A stretch of DNA of 64,000 nt from UBA11403 sp963784615 (GTDB lineage Bacteria; Pseudomonadota; Gammaproteobacteria; Legionellales; Legionellaceae), in assembly GCA_963784615.1 (NCBI GenBank), contig CAWASG010000001.1:1116001-1180000 (forward strand), written 5' to 3'. The notes beneath the pieces were generated by a model. It had not been told where the DNA came from. It saw only the letters and a program-made list of their open reading frames with translations, and made no database searches. Shown here piece after piece: positions 17,010 to 25,934 of the stretch. Every line of letters begins with the position of its first letter. Position 1 is the first letter of the stretch. The translations under genes were made by a program, and so were the position numbers.

Positions 17010-17986
17010 GATAGGCTACAGTGGCTGCCGTTCAAATTGGATGCATTGCACTTCGGGCTGGATTCTCCTATACGAGGTAACTCGCTCACAAGATGGGGGG
17101 TATTTTGATTTAACATGCAAAAACCAGGATTTTTGGTGCCATCAACAAATCCCGCAACCACTGATTGCTGCTCAATTGCATTTTTCAACACCAAATCAAG
17201 GTGAGGAGATTGGGATTTAATATGCCATGTTCCCTCTTGAGCCTGGCTAACCTGGATAAACTGTGACATGGCTTGCCGATTTCCGTCAGGTTTATACCAA
17301 CCTGCGATTGCGCCGGACTGAGCGTCTGACTCTTGCAAATTGGCGGAGTAAAATCGACTGCCATCGTTAAATTGACATAAGACACTTGATAAATCATGCG
17401 GTTGAATATCATCCGCGTCTTGCCAAATTTGACGAAACCAGGACTCTTTCGTAGTGACAAATTGCTCCGCATTAGATGTGCCTGTAAACACATGGCCGTT
17501 TAATTCACTGGTTCGACTGACCATCATCGTAACACCCTGACGCAGGTGGTGAAGACGGCTTGGCGTCACTTCAAATTGCTTTAACATGTCTACTTTAAAA
17601 TTAAAACCCAAGTTGTCTTTGGACTTTACACCAAAGATCCAACTGTCATTCACTGGATTAAAGCGAAGAAAAGAGTGCCCGACATGCCAGTCATACGCCG
17701 TAGGATTTTCAATCACCGCTTCACTGTTCTCTTGAAAAAGAATGGTTTTACTGGATTGATCCATCAACGCCACGTTGGCATGAAAATGCGTATGATCCCG
17801 TTGTAATTGAAAATAATAGCCATAATCCTCGCCACTTTCGCCCTTCACAATTCCTGAAAAAACCCAAGATGCCTGCTGCGCGTCTGCAGGATGGAATTTA
17901 TTGGTTTCTGTAGGTATTGGCTCTTCAGCAAAAACCGCTGAGCTACATGCCAGGACAATCAGGATAGCCTTCCACCATTGCTTCAT
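16967..17986 (-). CDS. Secreted AttH/CrtC-like (lipocalin-like) protein
   Basis: 339 aa from ATG 17986; the start overlaps the lpxK stop (ATGA) and is preceded by AGAGG, so it is coupled to msbA-lpxK. Signal peptide MKQWWKAILIVLACSSAVFA. Residues 35-60 (ASWVFSGIVKGESGEDYGYYFQLQRD) resemble the first repeat of AttH/carotenoid-hydratase-like beta-barrels (WWY-x-G-x-L ... GxxYGYQ-x-TFFR). The rest is beta-rich. Context suggests a periplasmic or envelope role, but the ligand is unknown. The family call is tentative. The extreme C-terminus is encoded by an inserted REP unit. Confidence 0.65.
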   Translation of the reverse strand: MKQWWKAILIVLACSSAVFAEEPIPTETNKFHPADAQQASWVFSGIVKGESGEDYGYYFQLQRDHTHFHANVALMDQSSKTILFQENSEAVIENPTAYDWHVGHSFLRFNPVNDSWIFGVKSKDNLGFNFKVDMLKQFEVTPSRLHHLRQGVTMMVSRTSELNGHVFTGTSNAEQFVTTKESWFRQIWQDADDIQPHDLSSVLCQFNDGSRFYSANLQESDAQSGAIAGWYKPDGNRQAMSQFIQVSQAQEGTWHIKSQSPHLDLVLKNAIEQQSVVAGFVDGTKNPGFCMLNQNTPHLVSELPRIGESSPKCNASNLNGSHCSLSANKLREIIGRRLG

Positions 17987-18954
17987 ATTGATAAAACCTC
18001 TTTTAACTTCTTGTGTGACCACAGTGCATCCCAAAAAGTGTGGTCGAGTTCGGCGGTCACGGATAAAACAAACATATTATCCGTTGCAAAAGAAACACAT
18101 TTGACCGCATCCTTTTCTGTCATAACAATTGTCTTTTCTTTAAATTTCAAGTCTTCTGGCTTAAATGCATAATGATCTGCAAACGCATATGCTTGGTAAG
18201 TCAGATCTAAATCATCCAATGTCTTGTAGAATCGCTCTGGATGACCAATCGCCGCAACTGCGGCAACGGGCTGCGTCAAAGCATCGGGCTTCGCGACTTG
18301 CCCACTCACCAAGGCGGTCACATCGCCAACAGCCATATTCATACGATGAGCGCCTTTCCAGTCACCGCTGTTGGCGACGATAAAATCCACCGACTTCAAC
18401 CGATTGGCTCGTTCACGCAAAGGCCCTGCAGGAAACAGCAACCCATTCCCCAAACCACGAACCCCATCAATGACAGCGATTTCAATGGCTCGACCCATGG
18501 CGTAATGTTGTAAGCCATCATCACTAAGAATCACTTGAGGCTGATGATGCCGAAGCAAGTAGCGAACCGCTTCAACCCGTCTAGGTGCAATCACAACGGG
18601 GCAACCCGTTTTCCTGCAAATCAATAAAGGCTCATCACCCACGTCACACGGCTTATCATCAACGCCTACTTCTCGGGGAAAAACGCCTCGTGCACCATAA
18701 CCACGACTCACAATACCAACCCGTAGCCCTTTTTCCTGCAATGCTTTTGCAATTGCAATAACCAGAGGCGTTTTTCCCACCCCCCCTACGGTTAAATTAC
18801 CCACAACAATAATGGGAACCGAAAAATGCGCTTGTCTTAGCTTTTGTAGATAAACGCGCCGCACCCATGCAATCACACCATAAATAAATGACGCCGGCAA
18901 TAAAAACCAACGTAGGCGATGTTGTTTATACCAGAGTTGATTCATCATGCTCAT
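17983..18954 (-). CDS. lpxK: Tetraacyldisaccharide 4'-kinase
   Basis: Phosphorylates the 4' position of the lipid A disaccharide to give lipid IVA at the inner membrane. 323 aa. An N-terminal membrane-associated helix (residues 14-30) is followed by the P-loop VVGNLTVGGVGKTP at 51-63, SRGYGARG, DVGDEPLL, LSDDGLQHY (the catalytic Asp pair region), PAGPLRE, and the late HYAFKPEDL segment. Overlaps msbA by 29 bases, the standard msbA-lpxK arrangement. Confidence 0.96.
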   Translation of the reverse strand: MSMMNQLWYKQHRLRWFLLPASFIYGVIAWVRRVYLQKLRQAHFSVPIIVVGNLTVGGVGKTPLVIAIAKALQEKGLRVGIVSRGYGARGVFPREVGVDDKPCDVGDEPLLICRKTGCPVVIAPRRVEAVRYLLRHHQPQVILSDDGLQHYAMGRAIEIAVIDGVRGLGNGLLFPAGPLRERANRLKSVDFIVANSGDWKGAHRMNMAVGDVTALVSGQVAKPDALTQPVAAVAAIGHPERFYKTLDDLDLTYQAYAFADHYAFKPEDLKFKEKTIVMTEKDAVKCVSFATDNMFVLSVTAELDHTFWDALWSHKKLKEVLSI

Positions 18955-20722
18955 ATTGATTCAGCACTTCCTCTCGCGCAGCGCCCAACTCTTGCGCATG
19001 ATGCAACCGTGCATAATGTCCCTTGAGGGCCAAAAGCTCCTGATGTGTCCCCTGCTCCATCACATGTCCTTGATGAAGGACAATGATCCTATCTGCGCGT
19101 TGTATGGTCGATAAACGATGGGCAATGACCAGGGTTGTACGATTTTTCATGACTTGCTCAAGGCCCAACTGAATATAACGCTCAGATTCGCTATCTAATG
19201 CAGATGTGGCTTCATCCAAAATCAAAATTGGTGCATCCTTTAGAATCGCGCGAGCAATGGCCAAGCGTTGTCGTTGACCGCCGGACAACAATACACCATT
19301 TTCACCGACCTGTGTATCATAGCCATGGGGAAGTTTTTGAATGAATTCATCCGCGTGTGCCAACTGCGCGGCTTTCATAATCTCTTTAATATCAACATCA
19401 AAACGCCCGTATGCAATGTTATTTGCAAGCGTATCATTAAATAAAGTCACATGTTGGCTCACCAATGCCATCTGTTCACGTAAACTATCCAATTCAATCT
19501 GACGCGTAGACACGCCATCTAACGTAATGTCGCCGTGAACAAGCTCATAAAAACGCGGCAACAAACTGGCAAGCGTTGACTTTCCGCTGCCAGAATGCCC
19601 CACTAAAGCCACCGTTTCACCTGCTTTAATATCAAAATTCACATGATGAAGCACGGTTTGGCCATTTCGATAGGCAAACGAGACATCTTGAAAACGAATA
19701 TCACCCTTCGCGCGATGTTGAAGGGGCGCGCCCTCGCGCGGCTCTGCAGGTTTATCCAATAAGTGGAATACGCTTTCAGCGCCTGCAAGCCCTTTTTGAA
19801 TCGTGGCATTCAAGGTGGTCAACGTTTTCATGGGTTTAATCAGTTGCAACATTGAAGCAATAATGGCAAGAAAGGAGCCAGCAGAAATCTGAATTACCGA
19901 ATTGAGTTGAATGGCGGAAAATATGATAGCGGAAATTCCAATTGCGATAATAATTTGAACGCTGGACACGTTCAACGCTTTGCTTGAAGCGACTTTCATG
20001 TCATTCAGACGGGAGACTTCAGCGGCGTTATTAAATTTATTCACTTCATACGCTTCACCGCCAAAAAGACGCACCACCCGATAGCCATCAATGGCTTCAC
20101 TGGCAATCTCTGTCACTTTCCCCATGGACTTTTGCACCTTGTGACTGATGCGTCTTACCCGTTTATTGGTGTAGTTGACGATGAGGCCAATAAAAGGAAC
20201 AGTCAATAAAAACATCAACGACAATTGCCAACATAACATCATCATCACTGTTAAAAGACCGATAATCAAGCATGTGTTTTGCACAAAATCCGTTAGCGCA
20301 TCAGCACTGACTTGCGCGACCTGTTCAACATCATAGAGAATTTTAGACAACAATTCACCAGAGCTAGCTTTATCGTAATAATCGGCGGGCAGTCGAATAA
20401 TATGAGCAAACACACGCTGCCGCAAAACCTGCACCACAGAGCGCGCCACCCAAGTCATGCAATAACTGCCGCCCGCGCTGACCAAGCCTCGAAGGGTAAT
20501 TCCAATCAACACGATCAAGGGAATCTTCTTCACAAACTCAACGTCGATGTGAATAAAGCTTTTATCCAAAAAAGGCCGCATCATATAGGTAAAGCTCGCA
20601 TCAATCATGGAATAGAACATATTCGCAAAAATACCCAATACCAGCACCGGCCAAAAGGGCTTAACATACGAAAATAAGCGGCGATACAAGACACTTACCC
20701 CAGTGTGTGTTTTATTTTTCAT
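18926..20722 (-). CDS. msbA: Lipid A export ABC transporter MsbA
   Basis: Homodimeric flippase moving lipid A-core across the inner membrane. 598 aa. An N-terminal six-helix ABC exporter domain (residues about 15-320) is followed by an ATPase domain with Walker A GHSGSGKST at 375-383, signature LSGGQ at 479-483, Walker B ILILDEATSALD and the H-loop IAHRLST. ATG at 20722 is preferred over the TTG one codon earlier. First gene of the msbA-lpxK-AttH-like run. Its upstream gap holds the second GGGGAA palindrome. Confidence 0.96.
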   Translation of the reverse strand: MKNKTHTGVSVLYRRLFSYVKPFWPVLVLGIFANMFYSMIDASFTYMMRPFLDKSFIHIDVEFVKKIPLIVLIGITLRGLVSAGGSYCMTWVARSVVQVLRQRVFAHIIRLPADYYDKASSGELLSKILYDVEQVAQVSADALTDFVQNTCLIIGLLTVMMMLCWQLSLMFLLTVPFIGLIVNYTNKRVRRISHKVQKSMGKVTEIASEAIDGYRVVRLFGGEAYEVNKFNNAAEVSRLNDMKVASSKALNVSSVQIIIAIGISAIIFSAIQLNSVIQISAGSFLAIIASMLQLIKPMKTLTTLNATIQKGLAGAESVFHLLDKPAEPREGAPLQHRAKGDIRFQDVSFAYRNGQTVLHHVNFDIKAGETVALVGHSGSGKSTLASLLPRFYELVHGDITLDGVSTRQIELDSLREQMALVSQHVTLFNDTLANNIAYGRFDVDIKEIMKAAQLAHADEFIQKLPHGYDTQVGENGVLLSGGQRQRLAIARAILKDAPILILDEATSALDSESERYIQLGLEQVMKNRTTLVIAHRLSTIQRADRIIVLHQGHVMEQGTHQELLALKGHYARLHHAQELGAAREEVLNQYEHDESTLV

Positions 20723-20820
20723 CAATTACCCAAACCTTACTTGACTTTAAATATGCCAAATTGTACCTCTTGTTGAGAGAAAGTGCCAGCGATAGAAGTA
20801 GAGTAACTACTCGAACATGG

Positions 20821-20991
20821 AGGAAGGGGAAGGGGTAACTGATCGGGCAGGGGCACGGGCACGCTCACGGGCACGTGAATGTACGCTACGCGAGTTTTTT
20901 TATATAAAAGCCGCGTAGCGTACATTCACGTGCCCGTGAGCGTGCCCGTGCCCCTGCCCGATCTTCCCCTTCCCCTTCCCCCGCCCGATCA
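20821..20991. repeat. GGGGAA-flanked large palindrome (copy 2)
   Basis: Lies in the 326-base divergent gap between msbA and dbpA. Core 20841-20963 starts and ends with GATCGGGCAGGGGCA and its complement, with centre TTTTTTTATATAAAA. It closely matches the copy at 12938-13055, including the CTACGCG shoulder and CACGTGAATG arms. Flanking G-rich (20821-20835) and C-rich (20964-20991) tracts are shorter than in copy 1. It could terminate or insulate the divergent promoters. Confidence 0.9.
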
Positions 20992-21048
20992 GTTTCGAAG
21001 TATGTATGCTATACTACGCACCAATTTACTTATTTGAAAGACAATAAC

Positions 21049-22446
21049 ATGACCATGCCGATTAACCTTGAGCCTTTTTCAACACTTCCTTTATTACCCG
21101 CTTTACTCGATAACCTCGAATCACTCGGTTATCAATCGATGACTCCGATTCAGGCGCAGAGCTTACCCATGATGCTAAAGCGTGAAGATGTGCTGGCGAA
21201 AGCGAAAACCGGAAGTGGTAAAACTGCAGCTTTTGGGCTATCTATCTTGCATCATTTAAACGTGAGTCATTATGCCGTTCAGGCTTTAATCCTCTGCCCA
21301 ACACGTGAATTGGCAGAGCAGGTCAGTCAAGCACTACGTCGTCTTGCCCGGTTGATACCGAATATCAAAGTTTTGAATTTATCCGGCGGCATCCCGATGA
21401 CGCCTCAGCTCGATTCATTGAGACACGGCGCACATATCATTGTAGGCACGCCAGGACGTGTGCAAAAGCATCTGGATAAGGGCTCGTTATCATTGAAACA
21501 TTTACACACACTGGTTTTAGATGAAGCAGACAGAATGCTAGATATGGGTTTTTTTGATGACATCAATGCCATTATTTTGACTTGCCCTAAAAAAAGGCAG
21601 ACATTGTTGTTTTCTGCAACCTACCCTGAAGGCATCAAAAGCTTGAGTCAGCAATTCATGCAAGATCCTAAAGAAGTGATTATCGAAAGCTCTCACACAG
21701 AATTAGATATCGAACAACGATTTTATGAAGTCGCCAACACATCCAGTAAATTACCATTGCTCAAAGCCCTATTACACCATTACAAACCCAAATCAACCTT
21801 AATTTTTTGTAATCAGAAAATACACACAAATGATCTGGCCAATGCATTAAATCAGTCTGGCTTTCATGCATTAGCCCTTAATGGCGATATGGAACAACAG
21901 GAACGCGACCAGGTCATCGTGCGCTTTATCAACCGCAGTTGTAGTATTTTAGTCGCAACGGATGTGGCAGCACGCGGTATCGATATTAAAGAACTTCCCG
22001 CCGTCATTAATTACGACTTAGCCTTTGACGCCGATGTTCATATTCACCGTATTGGCCGCACAGGGCGTGCGGGGCACAAAGGGCTTGCGTTAACTTTGGC
22101 ACTGCCCTCTGAAGCGCCACGTGTTTGCCTGATTGAAGAGCAGCTATCTCAGCCGCTCATATGGGATACTATCCATTCACTGGATATTAGCGATAGCTTG
22201 ATTCCTGCCCCCGAGATGGTAACCCTATGCATTGATGCTGGACGAAAAGATAAAATTCGACCAGGTGATATTTTAGGTGCCTTAACTAAAGATGCCGGTT
22301 TACCTGGAGATGTCATTGGTAAGATAGACATCGCAGCTATTTGCGCTTATGTCGCGATTCACCCAAGCCATGCTGATAAAGCTTTCCGTTATTTTAAAGA
22401 AGGAAAGTTAAAAGGCCGGAAAGTGAATGTGAAAAAATTGCGATAA
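21049..22446 (+). CDS. dbpA: DEAD-box ATP-dependent RNA helicase DbpA
   Basis: RNA helicase acting on 23S rRNA during large-subunit assembly. 465 aa from the ATG at 21049 (a TTG five codons upstream is also open). Motifs: Q motif MTPIQAQSLP, AKTGSGKT, PTRELAEQ, GTPGRV, DEAD, SAT, and the C-terminal HRIGRTGRAG. The last 75 residues (CIDAGRKDKIRPGDILGALTKDAGL...IGKIDI...YVAI) are the DbpA-specific RRM-like domain that binds hairpin 92 of 23S rRNA, which separates it from other DEAD proteins. A TATACT hexamer at 21010-21015 is a plausible -10 box. Confidence 0.94.
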   Translation: MTMPINLEPFSTLPLLPALLDNLESLGYQSMTPIQAQSLPMMLKREDVLAKAKTGSGKTAAFGLSILHHLNVSHYAVQALILCPTRELAEQVSQALRRLARLIPNIKVLNLSGGIPMTPQLDSLRHGAHIIVGTPGRVQKHLDKGSLSLKHLHTLVLDEADRMLDMGFFDDINAIILTCPKKRQTLLFSATYPEGIKSLSQQFMQDPKEVIIESSHTELDIEQRFYEVANTSSKLPLLKALLHHYKPKSTLIFCNQKIHTNDLANALNQSGFHALALNGDMEQQERDQVIVRFINRSCSILVATDVAARGIDIKELPAVINYDLAFDADVHIHRIGRTGRAGHKGLALTLALPSEAPRVCLIEEQLSQPLIWDTIHSLDISDSLIPAPEMVTLCIDAGRKDKIRPGDILGALTKDAGLPGDVIGKIDIAAICAYVAIHPSHADKAFRYFKEGKLKGRKVNVKKLR

Positions 22447-22481
22447 TGGTAGGGTAGACACGCCGCCTTCCGGTTCCTCAT

Positions 22482-22580
22482 TGCCATTAAGTTAACGCAA
22501 ATAATCGGACGTGGGTTGAGCGAGAGCGAAGCCCAACAAAATCGTCATGTTGGGCTTCGCTCTCGCTCAACCCAACCTAC
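22482..22580. repeat. REP doublet with tail
   Basis: Two REP units head to head: 22511-22537 and its complement 22549-22580 (GTTGGGCTTCGCTCTCGCTC type). They are preceded by the conserved tail (22482-22510) related to those at 17009, 31018 and 35788. Follows dbpA. Confidence 0.88.
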
Positions 22581-22659
22581 AGCGTACATCAAGCGTTGGC
22601 GGGGCGACACCAAAAATGCGGAGGTTCATAAGAAGAATAGGTTCAATATTCACTACAAA

Positions 22660-22688
22660 TTGACAATAGCGCGCAATCCGATTATCAT
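22660..22688 (+). promoter_or_regulatory. Sigma70-type promoter for the 620-aa gene
   Basis: TTGACA at 22660-22665, 17-bp spacer, TATCAT at 22683-22688. It lies 32 bases before the next ATG; a consensus -35 and near-consensus -10. Confidence 0.65.
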
Positions 22689-22719
22689 TTGGCCAACAGA
22701 ATAATCACTAAGGCTCGAA

Positions 22720-24582
22720 ATGATACAAGAAGCGGCGCAAACAAATGAAATAACTGCGGCTAACGCTGAAGCACAACCCAGGCCGGCACCCTTCTCACGC
22801 GCCATTCGAGTTCCGATTCTTTCGTGCACCCGATCTTCAAGTGGCGAAACTGTAACCCCAGGCATTTTGTTTTCAAGCGACAAACTAGTTGAAGCATTAT
22901 TGCTTCAATTTCTGTATCCGAATGATTCCTATTTCACACACTTCACCAAACTCGATTTTGAAGCGCTTCGGTTCAATCACCCAACCATTCAGTTGCATGC
23001 TCAAGAAATTCAGAATCACTTGCGTCAGCAAGAAGCTCGGAATCCAGAGTTCATCAATAATAAAGTACGCGAGATAGATGCATATATCAAATCGATTACC
23101 CGTGCTCCTGATGCAACCGCCGAAGCTGCAGAACTGATCAGATTATATCCGAAACAAGTTAACCGCCCTCGCGACGGAGTGCCAGCAACTGAACAGCCTG
23201 TATCTAACAATCCGGTACAACCCTTACCGCCCACTCTATCTCCTGAATATCCAGGGGGATATGTTCGAATTCCGATAGCAAATGGCATCACGTTTTCAAC
23301 TGGAAATCGTGCTCAAGCATTATTACTACAATTTATATATCCGCATTTACGTATTAGAACGCCCTTTACTGATCGTGAGTTTATTGCTCTTTGGGGCAGA
23401 GACGAACGTGACAGAATGCGCCACTTGGCGCTTGAAGTTCGCAACCATTTATATTATTCAGAGTTATATTATTCAGATGCCTTAAAAGCAAGCTTGTATT
23501 CTCTGTATCAATACATCACATCAAAACAACCGAACAACGCCATTCATCAAAATGCTGATCCTGCAGCAAAAGAAATAGCCGAGGAATTAATAAGGATTTA
23601 CTTTGAAAAGCTAGACCTCACTCTAGAAGATGTACAACGAGTCATTACTGAAAGTGCGATTGATCTTATTGAGTTCGACGAAGCGTTTATCAACCGTATC
23701 TTACACGCCATGATTAGAAGAGAGAACTCAAGTGATCCTATAATCCTGCTGACCGTGCTGCCTGATTGCAATATGATTAAGATTGCAGTTGAGCAATGCC
23801 GTAATCAAAACAGTTGGGGAAGTTATTTATTGAGCGCTGTAAAAAACATGTGGAATCAAGTAGGGGAATTCTTTGCTTCATTGGTCCGTCGTCCAGTCAT
23901 GAATTTTTTTTCACGACAGCATATTCACAATCAGGAAATCTCAGAAAACCTGCAACCTTATACAACAGCGGCATCAGCCTCACTCCAGCATAGACTTGTT
24001 CCCGCCATTAATTATAACGCACCTTTTACCCCGCCACGATCACCTGCTCCTGCACGTGCGCCTGCAGCGGCCCTTGCACGAGCAGATGGTAATGATGATG
24101 ATTCGCCTGCACAGACACTGGCGCCTGCACCACGACCACGGCCAAATCAAGGCACTAGACCTCTATCTCATCTCAAGATTTATAAAGAGGCGGTTAACAG
24201 AACGCTGGATCAATATATTAACCGTTTTAAATTCAGTATATTTGGCCATCATCATGACGTTCGAGCGCGCGCGGTGAAAATGGCGATTCAACAATCCACA
24301 AGTTTTGAGAACATTTACACCATCCTTAAACGCCAGGAAATCATACTCAGTGATGTCCGAGAACGACAAGCGACGATGACATTCCAAGAATTACAAAAAT
24401 TCGCACGCATTCCTGATAATCTCACTTGGAGACATCCGTCTGAAAGACTACGCTGGAATGGATTTTTCGAGGTTGTTAATTATACACCTCCAGCTGAATC
24501 GGGGTATTATCAAGTGATTCAAGAGGCCTTAGCGATTGATCCAAATGATGCATCGCTTCCTCTCCGCTGCGAGTTGACATAA
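22720..24582 (+). CDS. Large hypothetical protein with an internal duplicated domain
   Basis: 620 aa, unrecognised. Residues about 29-145 and 182-295 are diverged copies of one domain. Compare ALLLQFLYPNDSYFTHFTKLDFEAL...EIQNHL with ALLLQFIYPHLRIRTPFTDREFIAL...EVRNHL; each opens with IRVPI/VRIPI and a GI-x-FS loop. A mostly helical middle (300-400) is followed by a Pro/Ala-rich linker (about 430-485) and a basic helical C-terminal domain (about 490-600) with FGHHHDVRARAVKMAIQQS. No signal peptide or membrane span. Own consensus promoter, ribosome site AAGG. The modular layout with low-complexity linker resembles secreted effectors of Legionellales (inference only). Confidence 0.75.
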   Translation: MIQEAAQTNEITAANAEAQPRPAPFSRAIRVPILSCTRSSSGETVTPGILFSSDKLVEALLLQFLYPNDSYFTHFTKLDFEALRFNHPTIQLHAQEIQNHLRQQEARNPEFINNKVREIDAYIKSITRAPDATAEAAELIRLYPKQVNRPRDGVPATEQPVSNNPVQPLPPTLSPEYPGGYVRIPIANGITFSTGNRAQALLLQFIYPHLRIRTPFTDREFIALWGRDERDRMRHLALEVRNHLYYSELYYSDALKASLYSLYQYITSKQPNNAIHQNADPAAKEIAEELIRIYFEKLDLTLEDVQRVITESAIDLIEFDEAFINRILHAMIRRENSSDPIILLTVLPDCNMIKIAVEQCRNQNSWGSYLLSAVKNMWNQVGEFFASLVRRPVMNFFSRQHIHNQEISENLQPYTTAASASLQHRLVPAINYNAPFTPPRSPAPARAPAAALARADGNDDDSPAQTLAPAPRPRPNQGTRPLSHLKIYKEAVNRTLDQYINRFKFSIFGHHHDVRARAVKMAIQQSTSFENIYTILKRQEIILSDVRERQATMTFQELQKFARIPDNLTWRHPSERLRWNGFFEVVNYTPPAESGYYQVIQEALAIDPNDASLPLRCELT

Positions 24583-24605
24583 ACGATCAGTGACTCCCTA
24601 GTACG

Positions 24606-24787
24606 TTGTTAACCTAATTTTGACCAGTTAGATTGATAGCATTAAATCGGAATCCGAGCCACGACCGTTAGGGAGTGGAGCAGGTTCGGAGCCGGCTGAA
24701 CTGCTCCACTCCCTAACGGTCGTGGCTCGGATTTCGGCTATGTATCAACAAGTTGAGTATTGCCATCGGTCAAAATTAGATTAACAA
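24606..24787. mobile_element. MITE-like element, TTTTGACCGG terminal family, copy 2
   Basis: Terminal repeats TTGTTAACCTAATTTTGACC (24606-24625) and its complement with one mismatch (24768-24787). The interior palindrome has the AATCCGAGCCACGACCGTTA arms. The right end overlaps the stop codon of the pseudopilin gene at 24781. Confidence 0.85.
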
Positions 24788-25263
24788 TGGACTAACCTAA
24801 CTCGAGCCAAGCGATTAATGACCAATTTAATCTGATGTTTTCCGCCATCTTGCACGACAAATTGCCCATTGGCACCGCGTGCAAGAAGATCGGGGGTAAA
24901 GCGAAGATACGATGTAGATTCAAAACCGTGCCACGTCACCGTGACTCCGCTCCGACGCCAATGCCATTCACGAATAACCGTCGATTGAGGCGTATATTGA
25001 TGCGTTTTGTTATCCTCAAACAATCTCATTCCTTTTGACCAATCAGCGTCTTCTGATATCGGTGTCAACGTGAGAGTACGCTCATGCGTTAAGGCCTCAA
25101 TCTTCGCAAACTGTATCGCTTGTTTTATCTCATCAGCAATCACTTCATGCTGATTTTTACTCAATAATGAAGACATAAATGACAAGCTATAACTACATAA
25201 AATGCCAAATATGATTAAAGCAGTGAGTATTTCTATGAAAGAAAATCCGTGTGAACGCCTCAT
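24781..25263 (-). CDS. GspH/FimT-type pseudopilin
   Basis: Minor pilin-like protein of a type IV pilus or type II secretion system. 160 aa. Type III signal sequence MRRSHG|FSFIE: prepilin peptidase would cut after G6, and E11 is the conserved +5 Glu. It is followed by a 20-residue hydrophobic helix (ILTALIIFGILCSYSLSFM) and a beta-rich GspH/FimT domain with IQFAKIEALTHERTLTLTP. The single-gene location agrees with FimT-like proteins; it cannot be told from GspH by sequence alone. The final Cys codon and stop come from the adjoining MITE-like element. Confidence 0.88.
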   Translation of the reverse strand: MRRSHGFSFIEILTALIIFGILCSYSLSFMSSLLSKNQHEVIADEIKQAIQFAKIEALTHERTLTLTPISEDADWSKGMRLFEDNKTHQYTPQSTVIREWHWRRSGVTVTWHGFESTSYLRFTPDLLARGANGQFVVQDGGKHQIKLVINRLARVRLVHC

Positions 25264-25295
25264 GACATCATGAGCGGCTCTAGAGAAATTAAGGT

Positions 25296-25455
25296 CTCAG
25301 TCATCGTTTCGCCATCCGCGCCCAATGAACTTCACAATATGTGCAATGTTGTATCAGGCGTCGTTGCGAGGCACGAAGCAATCCAGGGTTCGAAGCTCGG
25401 TACTCTGGATTGCCGCGCTTCGCTCGCAACGACGGATGGCGAAACGATGACTGAG
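25296..25455. mobile_element. Composite inverted-repeat element, CTCAGTCATCG family, copy 1
   Basis: Perfect terminal arms of 23 bp at 25296-25318 and 25433-25455, beginning CTCAGTCATCGTTTCGCCAT. Inside lies a second palindrome (25358-25435) with CGTCGTTGCGAGGCACGAAG and CTTCGCTCGCAACGACG arms. Copy 2 is at 45979-46139 in the opposite orientation. The element runs into the 3' end of the holD-like gene and encodes its last about 40 residues. Confidence 0.88.
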
Positions 25456-25934
25456 GCCGAAAATAATGTTTTGACCTGCAGGAGATCTGAATATACTGAT
25501 TTTTTGCGAAGCGGCTGCATCAATAAGTCCATGGGATGAATGCTGTTCACTATCTGGGTTGTGCAGGTTGCAAGCCGAAGCCCAACACCAGTAGTACTTG
25601 TTTGTTCCAACACTAAAATGACACGTGGCTCTAAACGTACAACATGGGCTTTCACAACATCAACCATCGATGATGACGCACCAAACACCAATGCCGTATT
25701 CTCTGGCGACAATCCGATACTCTGTAACATGTTTTTTAATAACCGCCCTGCCGCACCTGCCACCCATTGACTGGCCTCATCAAGTTCACCCCCCTCAAGG
25801 ACAACCAGCACTAAAGATTCGGCATGCTTGGGAGCAACAACATGAACACCTGAGACACGTGGAAGTACACTTCGGCGAACCCAAGTCTCAATACCCATTT
25901 GTTGTAAGTAATAAGCCTTTAATGATGTAGACAT
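25332..25934 (-). CDS. holD: HolD-like protein (DNA polymerase III psi subunit) with repeat-encoded tail
   Basis: 200 aa. The N-terminus SLKAYYLQQMGIETWVRR followed by a VVAPKHAESLVLVV strand resembles E. coli HolD (LQQLGITQW...R...IAIPAHVRLVMVA). LLKNMLQSIGLSPENTALV and the late HPMDLLMQPLRKKSVYSDLLQV block correspond to the psi SPALTDLRANPTARAALWQQI segment. Psi joins chi to the clamp loader. The domain ends near residue 158; the remaining about 42 residues (SVIVSPSVVASEARQS...) are translated from an inserted palindromic element, so the natural C-terminus was replaced without obvious damage to the core. Overlaps pyrF by 16 bases. Family call is moderately sure. Confidence 0.65.
   Translation of the reverse strand: MSTSLKAYYLQQMGIETWVRRSVLPRVSGVHVVAPKHAESLVLVVLEGGELDEASQWVAGAAGRLLKNMLQSIGLSPENTALVFGASSSMVDVVKAHVVRLEPRVILVLEQTSTTGVGLRLATCTTQIVNSIHPMDLLMQPLRKKSVYSDLLQVKTLFSASVIVSPSVVASEARQSRVPSFEPWIASCLATTPDTTLHIL

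Noticed and set aside
20737..20925. Minus-strand frame in the msbA-dbpA gap
   Set aside because: It is the GGGGAA-type palindrome read as protein (Pro-Leu-Pro runs); a similar false frame occurs at 12732-13023.
25270..25539. 89-codon plus-strand frame over the holD 3' end
   Set aside because: It consists mainly of the CTCAGTCATCG composite element and the antisense of holD.
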